In this document: positions 1-12,400 of the stretch, in pieces
Layout: the number at the start of each line of letters is the position of its first letter
Position numbering within the stretch: the stretch's first letter is position 1
Assembly (NCBI RefSeq): GCF_946479755.1
Contig: NZ_CAMLHC010000003.1
Coordinates: forward strand, 1 to 64,000
DNA length: 64,000 nucleotides
Direction: 5' to 3'
From: an uncultured Chitinophaga sp.
Lineage (GTDB): Bacteria; Bacteroidota; Bacteroidia; Chitinophagales; Chitinophagaceae
Program-made: the position numbers and the translations under genes
Notes under the pieces: generated by a model
Databases searched by the model: none
What the model was told of the DNA's origin: nothing
What the model saw: only the letters and a program-made list of their open reading frames with translations

Positions 1-1
1 G

Positions 2-79
2 GCTGCATTTGAAAGAATGGACATGTATTGCCTGGATAGTATTTTGGAGAAGATAAATAGTCGGATCGCTCTCAGGTAA
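2..79 (+). CDS. C-terminal end of an upstream gene (partial)
   Basis: A reading frame enters from the left edge and ends with TAA at 77-79. It gives about 25 residues that include a CLDSILEKIN stretch. The next gene starts 41 bp downstream on the same strand, so the two could be co-transcribed. The fragment is too short to assign a family, and a chance open stretch cannot be excluded. Confidence 0.35.
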   Translation, partial: AAFERMDMYCLDSILEKINSRIALR

Positions 80-120
80 GAAGTGCCCGGAAGAAGAACC
101 TACTACACAAATAAGTTATC

Positions 121-489
121 ATGGAATTCGACTTTGCCAATTGCTATTGGCATGATTCTATTTTAGAAAGTATCTTCATCGATAGAAGAGACCCCGGTAA
201 TAATGATACGATAGAAATGGTTGTTGACTGGTATGATGAGCCAAGATCAAAAATAGTTTTCAATGGGGTATGTTTGTTCAAGGCTGAGATGAATTTCGGC
301 ATAAATGCCAAAGAATCAATTGATATAGCTTATATCGCTCCCGCGGATGATCCGGATTTGTTGTTTTTCTATGAGAAATGGAAAGGGGCTTTTGATAACG
401 TTCTATTGAAGTGCTATATTATTAAAACCTCGTCTACAGGTAGCGACATAAAAATACTTGCTGAATCGGTTGAAAAGGTTCAGATATAG
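121..489 (+). CDS. Hypothetical small acidic protein
   Basis: This 122-aa protein starts with MEFDFANCYWHDSILE and has no signal peptide or membrane segment, so it is probably cytoplasmic. The composition is acidic, and the alternating hydrophobic pattern suggests a small beta-rich fold. An N-terminal YWHDS motif occurs in various small Bacteroidota proteins that sit next to toxin or immunity genes, but I do not recognise the family with certainty. It follows the partial gene at the left edge. No function is assigned. Confidence 0.7.
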   Translation: MEFDFANCYWHDSILESIFIDRRDPGNNDTIEMVVDWYDEPRSKIVFNGVCLFKAEMNFGINAKESIDIAYIAPADDPDLLFFYEKWKGAFDNVLLKCYIIKTSSTGSDIKILAESVEKVQI

Positions 490-566
490 GTCTGTTATGA
501 TAGAATGAAAAGCCGGGACAGTCGCAGCTACAGACCGCCCCCAGCTTTTTAGAGTCCGCAACGCTG

Positions 567-2438
567 TTATTTTTGTAACGTAATAAAGCATTGGTAAACT
601 TCTCCAGTCTGCAAAACTATCTTCACAAGATACAAGCCGTTCGTACTGTCCAGCCGGAACGTATTGCCGCCCAACCGGTCTCTTTTTACTTCTCTGCCCT
701 GAAGATCATACACCAGCAGCAGTGCGCCGCTAAAATCCGTTTTACTGTCGATTTTCACTTCCCCGGTAGTGGGATTAGGAAAGACTTTCAGCGTCATCGT
801 TTTTGACGCCGGCGCTAACATGGCCTGCTGCGTTCCACAGGGCGTCACGTAAACAGTCACCGGTCTCCTCTGCGGATAATCGCATTCAAATCCTGCCGTA
901 ACGTAATAGGTAGTTGTTACAGAAGGACGTACCACACAGGTATTGCCGGTATACAGTAAATTACCTTCCGACGGGGCGTCGTACCAGCGGATGGCTGAAA
1001 ACGCCGAGCGGGGATCTGTAGCACGAAGAGAGGCGCTGTCCCCGGCGCAAATAGCGATGCTGTCCTGGTCCACGGTGACCGGTCCGGCGAAACCGCCTTG
1101 CAGAAACGCCTGGTATGCCGTGTCAGAGGTGCAGCCATTGCCGATCGCCTGTACATACAGTTCTACCTCCAGCGGGTTGTAAGTGACACGCGGCGGTATC
1201 ACGATGTGATTATCATTTAAAATGTAATAGGTGGTATCCGCTACCGGCCCTAAGAAGCTGGAATGGAACACGCGGACTTTATAATTCAGTCCCGGCTGGT
1301 GGTTCTGTATGGCGATCACCTGCGTGTCACAGACCATTTTCTGTGGTACGGCAAACACCGGCACCGGCATGGTTTGTACGATGACTTTCACCGGTTTGCG
1401 TTCGGGATATTCACAGGTAAAAGCCCCGGCGGCATAATAAGTAGTGGTGGTATCGGGGATGACGAGGAAGTAGTTACCGGCGCCTAACCAGTTCCCACCG
1501 ACAGGGGCATCGTACCAGCGGACTACCATGTCGGATGACTGTGGGCTGAAGGCGTGCAGAAACGCATAGCCTCCCTGGCAGATGGTGATGCTGTCTGCGT
1601 CTACATCTGGCAGGCCACCGCTGCCGCCAAGATGATATACCTGCTTTACCGTGTCGGAGCTACAACCGGTGAAAGGATTCACCGCCTGTACAGCCATATT
1701 GACCGTCGCTCCCATAAACGCAACTACCCCGGGAGCGGCGATGGTGTCGTTGTCTTTTACCGTCCACGTGGTGTCTTTCAGCAGCGCTCCGTTAGCCGCG
1801 GTGTATTTTGCATGAACGCGATAATCAATTACAGGTTGGTGGTTGTGTACCGGTAGCAGCTGTTTCCCGCAGACCTGGCCTTGCGGAACGCTGTAGGCGG
1901 GGAGGGCGGGGGTACCATCATGGTAGTAGGCATAATAAACGCGGAAGCCATCCAATAACCCCAGCAGGCTGCTGCTCAGCGTGATTTTTACCCGGTCGAA
2001 GCGCTGCTTCGGGTGCAGGATGACCGTCGCGCGGGAGCTTCCCTGCAACAGCCTAAGGATGCTGCTGTCGACGACCCGGGCGTCATTATTGGGTGTGCCA
2101 CCGTTGTAAGTTTGTATGGTAACGCCGCGAAACAGGTTGGCGGACAAGAGGGCGTTTTCGCTACCAATGCCGATGACCAGTGAATCGCAGCCGGAAGTAC
2201 CCGCGGCAGGAAATATCAGGGTCTGTTGCACCGTCACGCCCAGCAAGCCGGCGGTGATGGTGAAAGCGGAATAGTCGTCCCGGTTAGCGTTGACGGCCTT
2301 GTCCGGATTGACGACGCCACAGAGCAGGCATAGACCCGAGACGCCGTTCGTTTGTGTGTTGGCGTAAGTTTGGGCTTTTAGCCAGGCACATGGTATGCAA
2401 AGTAGCAGCATGATGAGGGAGTAGCATTTGATTTTCAT
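567..2438 (-). CDS. Secreted Ig-like repeat protein with T9SS type A sorting domain
   Basis: The 623-aa protein starts best at the ATG at 2438, giving MKIKCYSL followed by a hydrophobic core and an LKAQ cleavage site; an in-frame ATG at 2492 would put 18 polar residues in front of the signal peptide. The middle holds two clear repeats of about 180 aa, each with a D-S-I-x-I-C-x-G stretch, an RWYDAP motif and a TTTYY motif, as in the Ig-like domains of Bacteroidota surface proteins. The last 75 residues (FPNPTTGEVKI, VYDLQGREV, NGLYLVKI) form a type A C-terminal sorting domain. Secretion through T9SS and surface attachment or release follow from that. No catalytic domain is visible. An adhesive or structural role is inference. 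Confidence 0.85.
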   Translation of the reverse strand: MKIKCYSLIMLLLCIPCAWLKAQTYANTQTNGVSGLCLLCGVVNPDKAVNANRDDYSAFTITAGLLGVTVQQTLIFPAAGTSGCDSLVIGIGSENALLSANLFRGVTIQTYNGGTPNNDARVVDSSILRLLQGSSRATVILHPKQRFDRVKITLSSSLLGLLDGFRVYYAYYHDGTPALPAYSVPQGQVCGKQLLPVHNHQPVIDYRVHAKYTAANGALLKDTTWTVKDNDTIAAPGVVAFMGATVNMAVQAVNPFTGCSSDTVKQVYHLGGSGGLPDVDADSITICQGGYAFLHAFSPQSSDMVVRWYDAPVGGNWLGAGNYFLVIPDTTTTYYAAGAFTCEYPERKPVKVIVQTMPVPVFAVPQKMVCDTQVIAIQNHQPGLNYKVRVFHSSFLGPVADTTYYILNDNHIVIPPRVTYNPLEVELYVQAIGNGCTSDTAYQAFLQGGFAGPVTVDQDSIAICAGDSASLRATDPRSAFSAIRWYDAPSEGNLLYTGNTCVVRPSVTTTYYVTAGFECDYPQRRPVTVYVTPCGTQQAMLAPASKTMTLKVFPNPTTGEVKIDSKTDFSGALLLVYDLQGREVKRDRLGGNTFRLDSTNGLYLVKIVLQTGEVYQCFITLQK

Positions 2439-2579
2439 GGGTAGATATTTAATGGTGAATCGTACGGCGGTATTTTGAGGGTGGTACTGCAAATCTTTAC
2501 AAGGTCACGTAGACATAATCATCCAAAGCTAAGCCTGGCAGGTGTTTTAATATTGCAGCCGGATCAGGTATTCTTATAC

Positions 2580-2587
2580 TATATTTG
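2580..2587 (+). promoter_or_regulatory. Bacteroidota -7 promoter box, TATATTTG
   Basis: This is an exact match to TAnnTTTG and ends only 4 bp before the ATG at 2592. Transcription would start at or just inside the start codon, so the mRNA may be leaderless. No convincing -33 TTG at 19-21 bp was seen. Confidence 0.5.
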
Positions 2588-2591
2588 TACC

Positions 2592-3074
2592 ATGGCACTG
2601 GTTTTCCTCTCTCTCACTGAATGTATCCTCTGCAACGAAGTCATAGACGCTTCGCGGCCCTTCGTTGGCTTCCCTCCCTTTACCGGCAATACCAAAGACC
2701 CGTTGTACCGCTTCAGCGACAGCGCTGTCCATGAAAGCTGCCTGCAACATCACCCCAGCTGCCAGCAAGTGCGCTCCATCCTCGACGCATACGATGCCAG
2801 CCTTCCTTCCCGCGGGGGCGTTTGCGCGGTTGACGGAGAGCTGATCACCGACTCCCATCATTTCCTGTCGTTTGGCCTGCTTACCTCTGATCCGCAGGAA
2901 GAACTGTACCGGTTCAATTTTCTCACCCTCAATAGAATGAACATCGGGGACTGGGCCGACAGGGACGCGTTCATCCGGACAGCCACCGCTTTTTTAGACG
3001 CCGGGAAGTGGGAGGGGACGACTAAATTTAACGCGCTCGCCTACCTGGTACTACAGGTGCAAAAAGTATACTGA
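2592..3074 (+). CDS. Hypothetical protein with a CxxC...HxxC zinc-ribbon-like N-terminus
   Basis: The 160-aa protein begins at the ATG at 2592 (MALVFLSLTECILCNEVID). The frame is open upstream to 2475, but that extension looks non-coding and a promoter box sits inside it. An ECILC pair near residue 10 and HESC near residue 45 give a C-x2-C...H-x2-C layout like a small zinc-binding treble clef. Two aromatic-rich stretches follow (HHFLSFGLL, LYRFNFLTL). There is no signal peptide, so it is probably cytoplasmic. The family is not recognised, and zinc binding is inferred from cysteine and histidine spacing only. Confidence 0.7.
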   Translation: MALVFLSLTECILCNEVIDASRPFVGFPPFTGNTKDPLYRFSDSAVHESCLQHHPSCQQVRSILDAYDASLPSRGGVCAVDGELITDSHHFLSFGLLTSDPQEELYRFNFLTLNRMNIGDWADRDAFIRTATAFLDAGKWEGTTKFNALAYLVLQVQKVY

Positions 3075-3465
3075 CCGCTCAAAACCGCTATCCGTACTGT
3101 CTTTGTTACATCACGTAGAAAATTTACTACATCACTTTCATGAATTTACTACAGGCCATCTGCCTGTCAGATCGTTTTTTTGCCCTGAGAATGGAATGTG
3201 TTATTCCGAATGCTATAGGACTATTAAAACCATCGATCTATGAATATTTCTACACAGACCCTTTGCTTTCCTGTGATCAAGAAAAGAACTGCATCTTAAT
3301 ACCTGCATCTGAAAATGAGCACGCAACTGCATACCTGCTATGTAGTTACCCCTGATTAACCATTTACACCCAAGGACACTACCCGATAATACAGACCATA
3401 TCACGGCGCTATGTATAGCGCGACCTGCTGTATTAGCAGGCGTGTCTGGTTGCTTTTGCCCTTAA
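3075..3465. other. Intergenic region upstream of the giant adhesin gene
   Basis: This 391-bp gap holds no convincing gene. It contains short direct repeats spaced about 22 bp apart: TACATCAC at 3107-3114 and 3128-3135, and AATTTACTACA at 3121-3131 and 3143-3153. It probably carries the promoter and a long leader for the giant gene, but no TAnnTTTG match is clear. Confidence 0.4.
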
Positions 3466-6400
3466 ATGATTGTTATGTCACAGATTACCCTGTTGAAGCA
3501 TCGTTACCGCGCTGTTTTTCCCGTAAACGATACTGTAATGAACGCCCCCACCGCTGCAAGAAAGCCGGTGAGCCTGCTAACTGCCATCAGGAGCATTAAA
3601 ATGGCTGGCGTGATGATGACGCTGTTGTGGCAGTTGCCAGCTTTCGCTGCACCGTTTACGGACAACAACAGCACCGGAAAAAAAGTCTCCGCGATAAGCT
3701 CTCCTTCGAGGTTACGGGCCACCACTCCGGCGCCGGGAGGTGTAGCTGGTTCTGTGCTGTGGCTGCGTGCAGACGACCCCTCTGGTAACGGCGCCAGCTG
3801 GAAAGATTATACAGGCAATGGCCTGGTGGCAACACAAACAACGGTGGCCAGTCAACCAACAGTGAACGCGGGCGCCTTGAATTTTAACTATGCGTTTGTT
3901 TTCAATGGCAGCAGCAGTGCTATGGCAATACCGAATGCTGCCATTAAAAATGTATTCCCGTTTACCAATAAGGCACGTACCGTAATTGCCGTGGGGGCTA
4001 CGGGAAAGCAAGTTAATTCCAGCGACCATGCCATGATGCTCACTTATGGTTCATCCGGAAACGGCGTGGGCACTTACATCGGACAGGTGGCTGGTAATGG
4101 TATGGCCAGTTTTGGCGCTTATACCCTTGGCGGTAGTTTTAACGTTCATGCGGGAGTGGGCACTGCCATACAAAATGTTACCCGTATTTTGGGCGGCCGT
4201 TATGATGGATCTAATGCCTCCATCGATCTCGACGGCGTCCAGGCAGGCAATATTACAGGGTCCACCTGGAATACGGATAATACACAACCGGCCTGGATTG
4301 GCAGAGGACCGGCCAATGGCGCAAATCCCAGTTACTGGAATGGAAAAACCGGGGAGATCATCCTGTATAACCGGGTGCTGGCTGCCACAGAACTGCAACA
4401 GGTTTACTCTTATCTCGGTCTCAAATATGGCATTACTGTCAGCCAGGGTAATAAAGATTACCTGGCTTCCAATGGCGCTGCCTTCTGGACAGCCGATGCC
4501 ACCTTTAAAAGCAGGATTACCGGCATAGGCCGTGATGATGCCACCGGGTTAAAGACCAAACAATCTCTTAATATAGACGGAGGTACCATCACCCTCGCAT
4601 TGGGCGCACAGGTAGCCACTACCAATGCCGCCAATACCAGTACTATTACCAACGATTTGTCTTTCCTGACACTGGCAGACAATGCACTGGACTTCTCCTA
4701 CAACGTGACTACATCCACGCCGCTGAACGCATTGGTGACCACCAGGATGAACCGCGTATGGAAAGTACAGAAAAGCAACTGGGCAGACCAGGACATCACC
4801 CTCAGCACTAATTTTACAGGTGTAGGGAAATACCTGCTGATCAGTAGCAATCCGGCTTTCCCTTCAGGAAGCATTACCAAAGTAATTCCCTTTAATGGCA
4901 GCACCATTACCTTTAATAGCAGTGACCTGCCGGCCACTGCTTATTTTACAATAGGCAGGGCCCTCAAAGGTCCGGGTGGCGTTATCAACGGTATCGCTGC
5001 CTGGTACCGCGGTGACAAAGGCCTGAGCAGCGCCCAGTGGAACGATTTCAGCGGGCTGGATATGAACATCCCTCAGCCGGCGGCCAACCTGCAGCCTGGG
5101 GTGAACCAGGGCGCAGCCAACTTTAACCCAACACCAACATTTGACGGTACCCGCTTCTTCGGAAAAGGCAAAGTCGTAGATGCTGCCTCTTCTGTCTTCG
5201 GCAATCTGCAGGTACAGCGGTTGGCAGTATTCGCCGTAGGAGCGCCTAACGCTGCTGCTACTACGAATACTTTGTTCAGCCAGGAAACAAACGTGACGGA
5301 TACACGTATTCTGGCGCACGTGCCCTGGTCTGACGGCAACGTATATTTTGATCCACCGATCACCTTCCGCCAGTCAGCAGCCTGGGGCGGCACCTATAAA
5401 AAAATGTCCGTATGGTCGTTTACCAAAACACCCACACTCATTACCACTTCCCGCGATCGAAACACCCTGATCAATAAAACCGGGACCTTTAACTTCACCG
5501 GCAACGCGGGCAACTATGCCTTCAATATCGGAGGAACGGCGGCGGGCTCCGGCGTCTATAACGGTAATATCCCGGAGCTGATCGTATACAAGGATATCAC
5601 CGCACTCACCGCCACCGATCAGCAAAAGATCGAATCCTATCTGGCGCTGAAATACGGTGTCACGCTCAATCAAACGACTCCTGCAGACTATCTAGCGAGC
5701 GACGGCTCCAAAATGTGGACCGGCGATGCTACCTATAAATATAATATCACCGGTATCGGCCGCGATGATGCCTCCGCACTCGAACAGAAACAATCCGTGA
5801 GCGTGGATGCCGGTATCATCACCCTGGCGCTGGGTACGCAGGTGGCCGCTACCAATGCCGCCAATAGCAACAGCATCCCCAACGACCTCTCTTTCCTGGT
5901 GATTGCTGACAACGGACTGACCGCCGCTTCCTATGATGTGAATGTCTCTACAGCCCTGAATCCTACTGTGACCAGGAGAATGGCCCGGGTATGGAAAGTC
6001 CAGAAGCCTAACTGGGCAGACCGTGACATTACATTGCAGGCTAACGTCAACGGATCATCGAAATTTCTGCTGATCAGTAATACAGATCAGACCTTCGGCA
6101 CTATTACTAAAATAATTCCGTTCTCCGGTAATGCCGTTACGCTGAACAGCAGCGATTTGCCGAACGGCGCTTATTTTACTTTCGGTGTGTCACTGACTGC
6201 TCCAGGCGGTGTTTTCGCTAACCTGAACCTGTGGATGAAAGCCAACGATGGCGTTTTAAGCGGAGACGGCACCAAAGTAGCTACCTGGAAGAACGTGGTG
6301 GGCAACGGCTATAACGTCAGCACCGCCAGCGTGGCTGACCAACCGGTATTTTACAGTAAAACAGCTTCCCAGTTGCTGAACTTTAACCCGTCTGTCGTAT

Positions 6401-9400
6401 ACAAAGGCACAGAAGCGTCTACCAATGTACTGAGAAATACCACCCGCCTGTTCCCCAACACTTCCGGCTTCCAGCTTGTAGGCGTGGGGATGGACCGTCG
6501 TACTACATGGACGGGCACTTCGGGCGGCCTGCTGGCCACCGGTCCGGGAGGCAACCATCCTGTACTGTACGTGATGAGGAATGGTACCAACAACGGATGG
6601 AGCGCTTTCATGGGCTCCGGCGCATCCGGCCCTGTGGTGGCCCCCGCTGCTTTGAGTACCAGCAACGCCATTATTTATAACGGCGGCACCGCCAACGCTA
6701 ACAACGTACAACCGCAGATCTTCTCCGTGGGAAGCCTCAACAACGGCGTTGACGCGAATGCTAACAACATCGTCAGCTGGGTGGATGGTTTCCGGGAAAA
6801 TACGCCGCTGGACGCCGCCCGTCAGGCGGAAATCGGCAACGGTGTCCTCGTCGGCAGCAGTGATGATAACTCTACGTGGATTGGTAACATCCCGGAGGTA
6901 CTCATCTATGACCGCCAGCTCACAGACGCAGAGATGGCAAAGGTGAACTCCTACCTCGCTATTAAATATGGTGTAACGATGGACCAGCGGACCCCCTATA
7001 ACTATGTGGCGACCGACGCCTCCGTTATCTGGAACGCTACCGCCAACGCGGCCTATAAGTATAATATTGCAGGCATCGGCCGCGATGATATCCAGGACCT
7101 GCGCCAGAAACAATCCCGCAGCGTCAATGGCGATTTCCAGGTGACCATCGGCGTCGGAGACCTGGCTGCTACCAATGATGATAACACCGGCACCTTTGCC
7201 AATGACAAGGCTTACCTGTTATGGGGCGATGACAATGCTGCGGTGAACTTCCGTACTTCGGTGACCGGCAATGCCGCGGTTAATTTCCGCATGGCCCGTG
7301 TCTGGAAAGTACAAAAAAGTGCTGCCATGAACGAAGTGGTACAAATTGCAGCTCCTTACGATAGATTGCCCAATACCCGGGAAACTTATCTTATCGTCAG
7401 CGATGACGATACCTTCAATGGCGCCGACCAGTTTATCAAACTATCTGAAATAACTATTCAGGGCGTAAAGCACTATGCGGCAAAAATTGCGCTGACCAAC
7501 GGCCAGTATTTTACATTCGCCTCTAACATCAAAGCGCCGGGCGGTGTAGGCGGCACCTCTCTCTGGCTGCGTCCTGACCGTGGTACTTCTGCCACCAGCG
7601 ATGGCGCAGCCCTCAGTACCTGGACAGACTACGCGGCAGATTTGAACAATGCCAGCCAGCCTGCCGCTGCCAAACAACCCTTTTACGTCAATAACCCGAC
7701 AGGCAACCAGAACTTTAACCCGTTAGTCAGGTTCAACGGTACTAACAGTGTGATGATGCTGGACCCGAATAAATTGCCTGTAGGTAAAACACCCAGAACG
7801 TTATTCGGAGTTGGCACCCTGGCAAGGATGGCCACCGGCGCTAACCAGCTGATGTTTGCGTGGGGAGACGGTACGCCTGACAGAAGTTCCGGACTGGCGG
7901 CGCTCGCAGGTGGTGTAGCCAGCTTCATCGGCGACCAGACGGATATAAGTATGCCGGGATATTGGACAGTGAATGTACCGGAACAGCTGACTGGGAAATG
8001 GGAAAGTAACGGTATGGCAACATTATATGGTAAAGGAAAGCGCCTGAATAATATAGTACGTACCACCTGGAATACCGGTACCGCATCTTCTACCCTGGGC
8101 GGCTATATGAATAATAACTATTTCTGGGATGGCACCATCGGTGATATTATCGTGTTCCCATTTGACCTTAACGATATCCAGCGAAATAAAGTAGAGTCTT
8201 ATCTCGCTATCAAATATGGCTTTACGCTCGATCAAACAACAGGCGGTGATTATCGCGCAACAGACGACAATATTATCTGGAAAGCTGATCCTGTCTATAA
8301 ATCGAATATCGCCGGTATTGGTTACGACGAAGTGGAAGGACTGGAACAAAAACAATCCCGTAGTATCCACCCGGGCGCCATACTGACAATCGCTTTAGGA
8401 GAGGCTGCCGCGGATAACGCTTCCAATACCGCTTCTTTTGATAACGATAAAAGCTATATGATATGGGGCAGCAATACCAACAGTCTGATGACCACCAACA
8501 CCAATCTGCCTCAGGGCAGCTGTGTGCGCCAGCGTCTTGCCCAGCAATGGAAAGTACAGTATACCAACTTCGACCCCGCAGCGAAACAGCTGATGTTCAA
8601 CTTTGATCTGAACGGTATAACATATACCGGTACAGACACCAGAGACTTCACCTTATCAATAGATAACGATGGCGACGGCAACTTCGCTACCGGTACTATC
8701 ACGGAATACAAAGCTTCCATTTATGACGCCACCAAAAAATTGGTGAGCTTCCGCGGTGTCAGCAACATCCCCGCCGGCGCGGTATTCACGCTGACGACCA
8801 GCCAGCCGGTACGCGTTGCTACCCTGGTGCCCGACGGCCAGTCACAAACCGCCGCCAGCATCTGCCGGGATAACGACTGGATCTATTTCACCGACCCTAC
8901 TGATGCCACCAAATACATCGCGGCCATTGATCTGAATGGCAACACCGTGAATATGTCTGATTTTAACGCCGCATTAGTGGATGTCAGCAAAACGATGGAC
9001 AACCTCGGCGCTAACAGCAGCGCTGATTACGGTATACAACTCATGCGCCGCCTGCTCCAGATTAAATACACCGGCGCTCCACTCACCGTTAACGGTGGCG
9101 TGAAACTGCGCTATTTCTGGGAACCGGCGGAACAAACGGCTGCCGCCACCTATCTGTCCGGTACCCGCAATGTGGCTGCCGCACAGGAATGGACATGGTT
9201 CCGTCATACCGGCGACATAGCCGCCACCCTGGACGACCTGACGCCCAGCGTACTGCAGAACGCTATAAAGATAGTCCCCTCCGGTAGTGGCACTGTTGAC
9301 GGTGTGACCTACATTGAGTTTGATGGTCTGCAGCAGTTCGACGTATTCGGTGGCGTATATACCGCTAACCAGGTCGTGTCTGTACGCAGGCAACAGGATG

Positions 9401-12400
9401 GGGTAGAAGGTCTCCGGGATGGTATCTTCAGCATCGAACTGCCTTCTGGCGTGCAGGCGCCTGAAGACCTGACCGTGGAATATACGATGACCGGCATGGC
9501 CATCAACGGTGTGGACTACCAGCCGCTGAGTGGCCAGGTAACGCTCAAAGCCGGTGATCCGGCAGTACAGCTGCCGGTGTTGGTCATCGATGATGAAGTC
9601 ATAGAATTGCCCGAAGATGTACATATAGAACTGACAACTGTTACCGGCGTCCTTACCGGCAATGTATACAGCATCAGCAGTTCACAACGCCAGGCCTCTC
9701 TCGTTATTGGTGACAACGACCAAAACAAAGCGCTACTCGGTGTTACAAAAATTAAAGATGCCACAGAACCGTCCACCAACGGTACTTATAATATTTCACT
9801 CCCGGCTACCGTGACTTCCAGCGAAGACATCACCGTGACCTACAGCATGACCGGCACTGCTACTAACGGTACAGACTACACGTTGCATACCAATACTGTG
9901 CTGATTCCGAAAGGTGTAACCAGCATTGCACTGCCGGTAGAAGTGATCGATGATAAACTGATAGAGGGACCGGAAAAAGTGTTACTGACACTGGCGGGTG
10001 GTGCTTCTGCCAACTTTACTTTTACGGTAGACGCTATCGCTGCCGCCGCAGAGATGGTTGTCGGAGACGATGATAATACACCGGCCAACCAGGTGGTCAG
10101 CATTACCAAAGTGACGGATGCGGCTGAACCATCTGCCAACGGCGCCTTCCTCGTGAGCCTGCCTGCCGGATATGCGGCCGCGCAACCCATTACGGTAAAC
10201 TATACCATCAGCGGAACCGCCGCCAGCGATAAAGATTACCAGGCCCTCACCGGCTCCGTGGTGATCCCGGCCGGCCAGAACAGCATTCCGCTGGATGTGA
10301 TCACCAAAGACGACAGCATCATTGAAAGCAATGAAACTGTTGTGGCCACCATCACCAGCGCCACCGCCCCGGTATTGGGTACATTCACGTTACATAATAC
10401 CCAATTCAGCGCTACGGTGATCATCGCTGATGACGACAATACTGCCCTGAATAAGGTGTTAACAATCACCAAAACTGCTGATGCTGCGGAGCCTGCCGTA
10501 CACGGCGGTTATAAGATCAGTCTGCCCGCAGGCATTACCGCAGCGGAAGCGGTGACGGTAACATATACCATGAGCGGCGCCGCAGTTAACGGTACCGACT
10601 ATACTAACCTGACCGGTACGGTCGTGCTGAACCCGGAACAGCCCTTCGTATTGCTGCCGCTTCTCGTGAAAGATGATAAAATCATTGAAGGAGATGAAAC
10701 GGTGACGGCTACACTCAGCGGCGGTACCACTACCAATCTGGGCGCGTTTACCGCAGACCCGGCCGGTAAAGCAGCTACGCTCACCATCGCTGATGACGAT
10801 AATACCGCTGCCAGCAAAGTGCTGCACATCAGCAGAAAAGCAGATGCCGCCGAGCCGTCCACCCATGGCGCCTTTGAAATAGGGCTGCCACAGGATGTTA
10901 CCGCTGCCGGCGATATTACTGTTAACTATACGGTTACCGGTACCGCTGCCAATGGTACCGACTACCAGTCCCTGAGCGGCACGGTGACCATCCCTGCGGG
11001 TCAGCCGTCCGTGGCATTGCCTGTGACGGTGATCAATGATAAGATCATAGAAGGGAATGAGACGGTGATCACCACCCTTAACAACGGCACATCCGCCGCA
11101 TTCGGCGCGTTCAGCATCGATGTGGCCGCCAAAGCCGCAACTGTGACGATAGGAGATGATGACAACACTACCGCTAATCTTATACTGAACATTGCTAAAA
11201 CGACCGACGCGGCCGAACCGTCTGCCAATGGCGCCTTTAGTATCGCGCTGCCGGCAGATTATACCGCTTCGGAAGATATCACTATTAACTATACCGTAAG
11301 CGGTACTGCGACCAACGGCACTGACTACCAGCAGCTGACCAGCCCGGTAGTCCTGTCTGCCGGTCAAAACAGTGTAACCTTACCGGTAGTGGTGAAAGAT
11401 GATAAGATCATCGAAAACAATGAAGTGGTGACCGTTACCCTGGGTAACGGCACTTCCACCAGCTTCACCCTGGCTGCAGGTAGCGGCAAGTCCGCCAATG
11501 TAACCATTGCCGACGATGATAACACCGCTGCTAATAAGGTAATTGTCGCCGTAAAGAAAACCGACGCGGCTGAACCATCTGCCAACGGAGCCTTCACGCT
11601 GCAGCTGCCGCTTCATGTGACGGCGGTGGAGGACATCACGGTACAGTACAGCATCAGCGGCACTGCTACAAACGGCACCGACTATACGACCCTGAGTGGC
11701 ACCGCCGTGATCCCGGCCGGCCAGAATGGGATAGACGTACCTGTTGTCGTAACGGATGACAGCATCCTCGAAGACGACGAGACGATTATTATCACCGCTA
11801 CCGGCGGTAACTCCGCCGTATTCGGCAGTTATACTGCCGACGCCAGTCCTGCGACGGTGATCATTAAAGACGACGATAACACAGACGGTAATAAAGTACT
11901 GCGTATCACCAAAACAGCTGATGCGGCGGAACCGTCCACCAACGGTGGATTTAAGATCAGCCTGCCGGCTAATGTGACACTGGACCAGCCCCTGACGGTC
12001 AGCTATACCGTAGGCGGTACTGCCACCAACGGTACAGACTACGGGTCGCTGAGCGGTACAGTGGTGATCCCGGCCGGTCAGAACGAAGTACCGTTACCGT
12101 TAGTCGTAAAAGATGATAAGATCATAGAAGTAAATGAAACAGTAATCGTCAATATCAGCGGTGGCACCGCTACCAGCTATGGTGTTTTCACGGCAAGCAG
12201 CACCAATGGCAGCGCTACGGTGACCATCGCCGATGACGATAATACCGCCGCCAACAACGCGCTGACGATCAGCAAAGCAGCGGATGGGGCGGAACCAGCT
12301 ACCCCCGGCAGCTTTACCATTAACTTGCCTGCCGGCATTACTGCCTCGGAAGATATTACCGTGAAATACGGCATCAGCGGTACCGCAACGCCGGGTGCGG

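Noticed and set aside
3140..3355. A 71-codon plus-strand frame upstream of the giant gene
   Set aside because: No signal peptide, motif or coding-like composition was seen, and it lies in the probable leader region.
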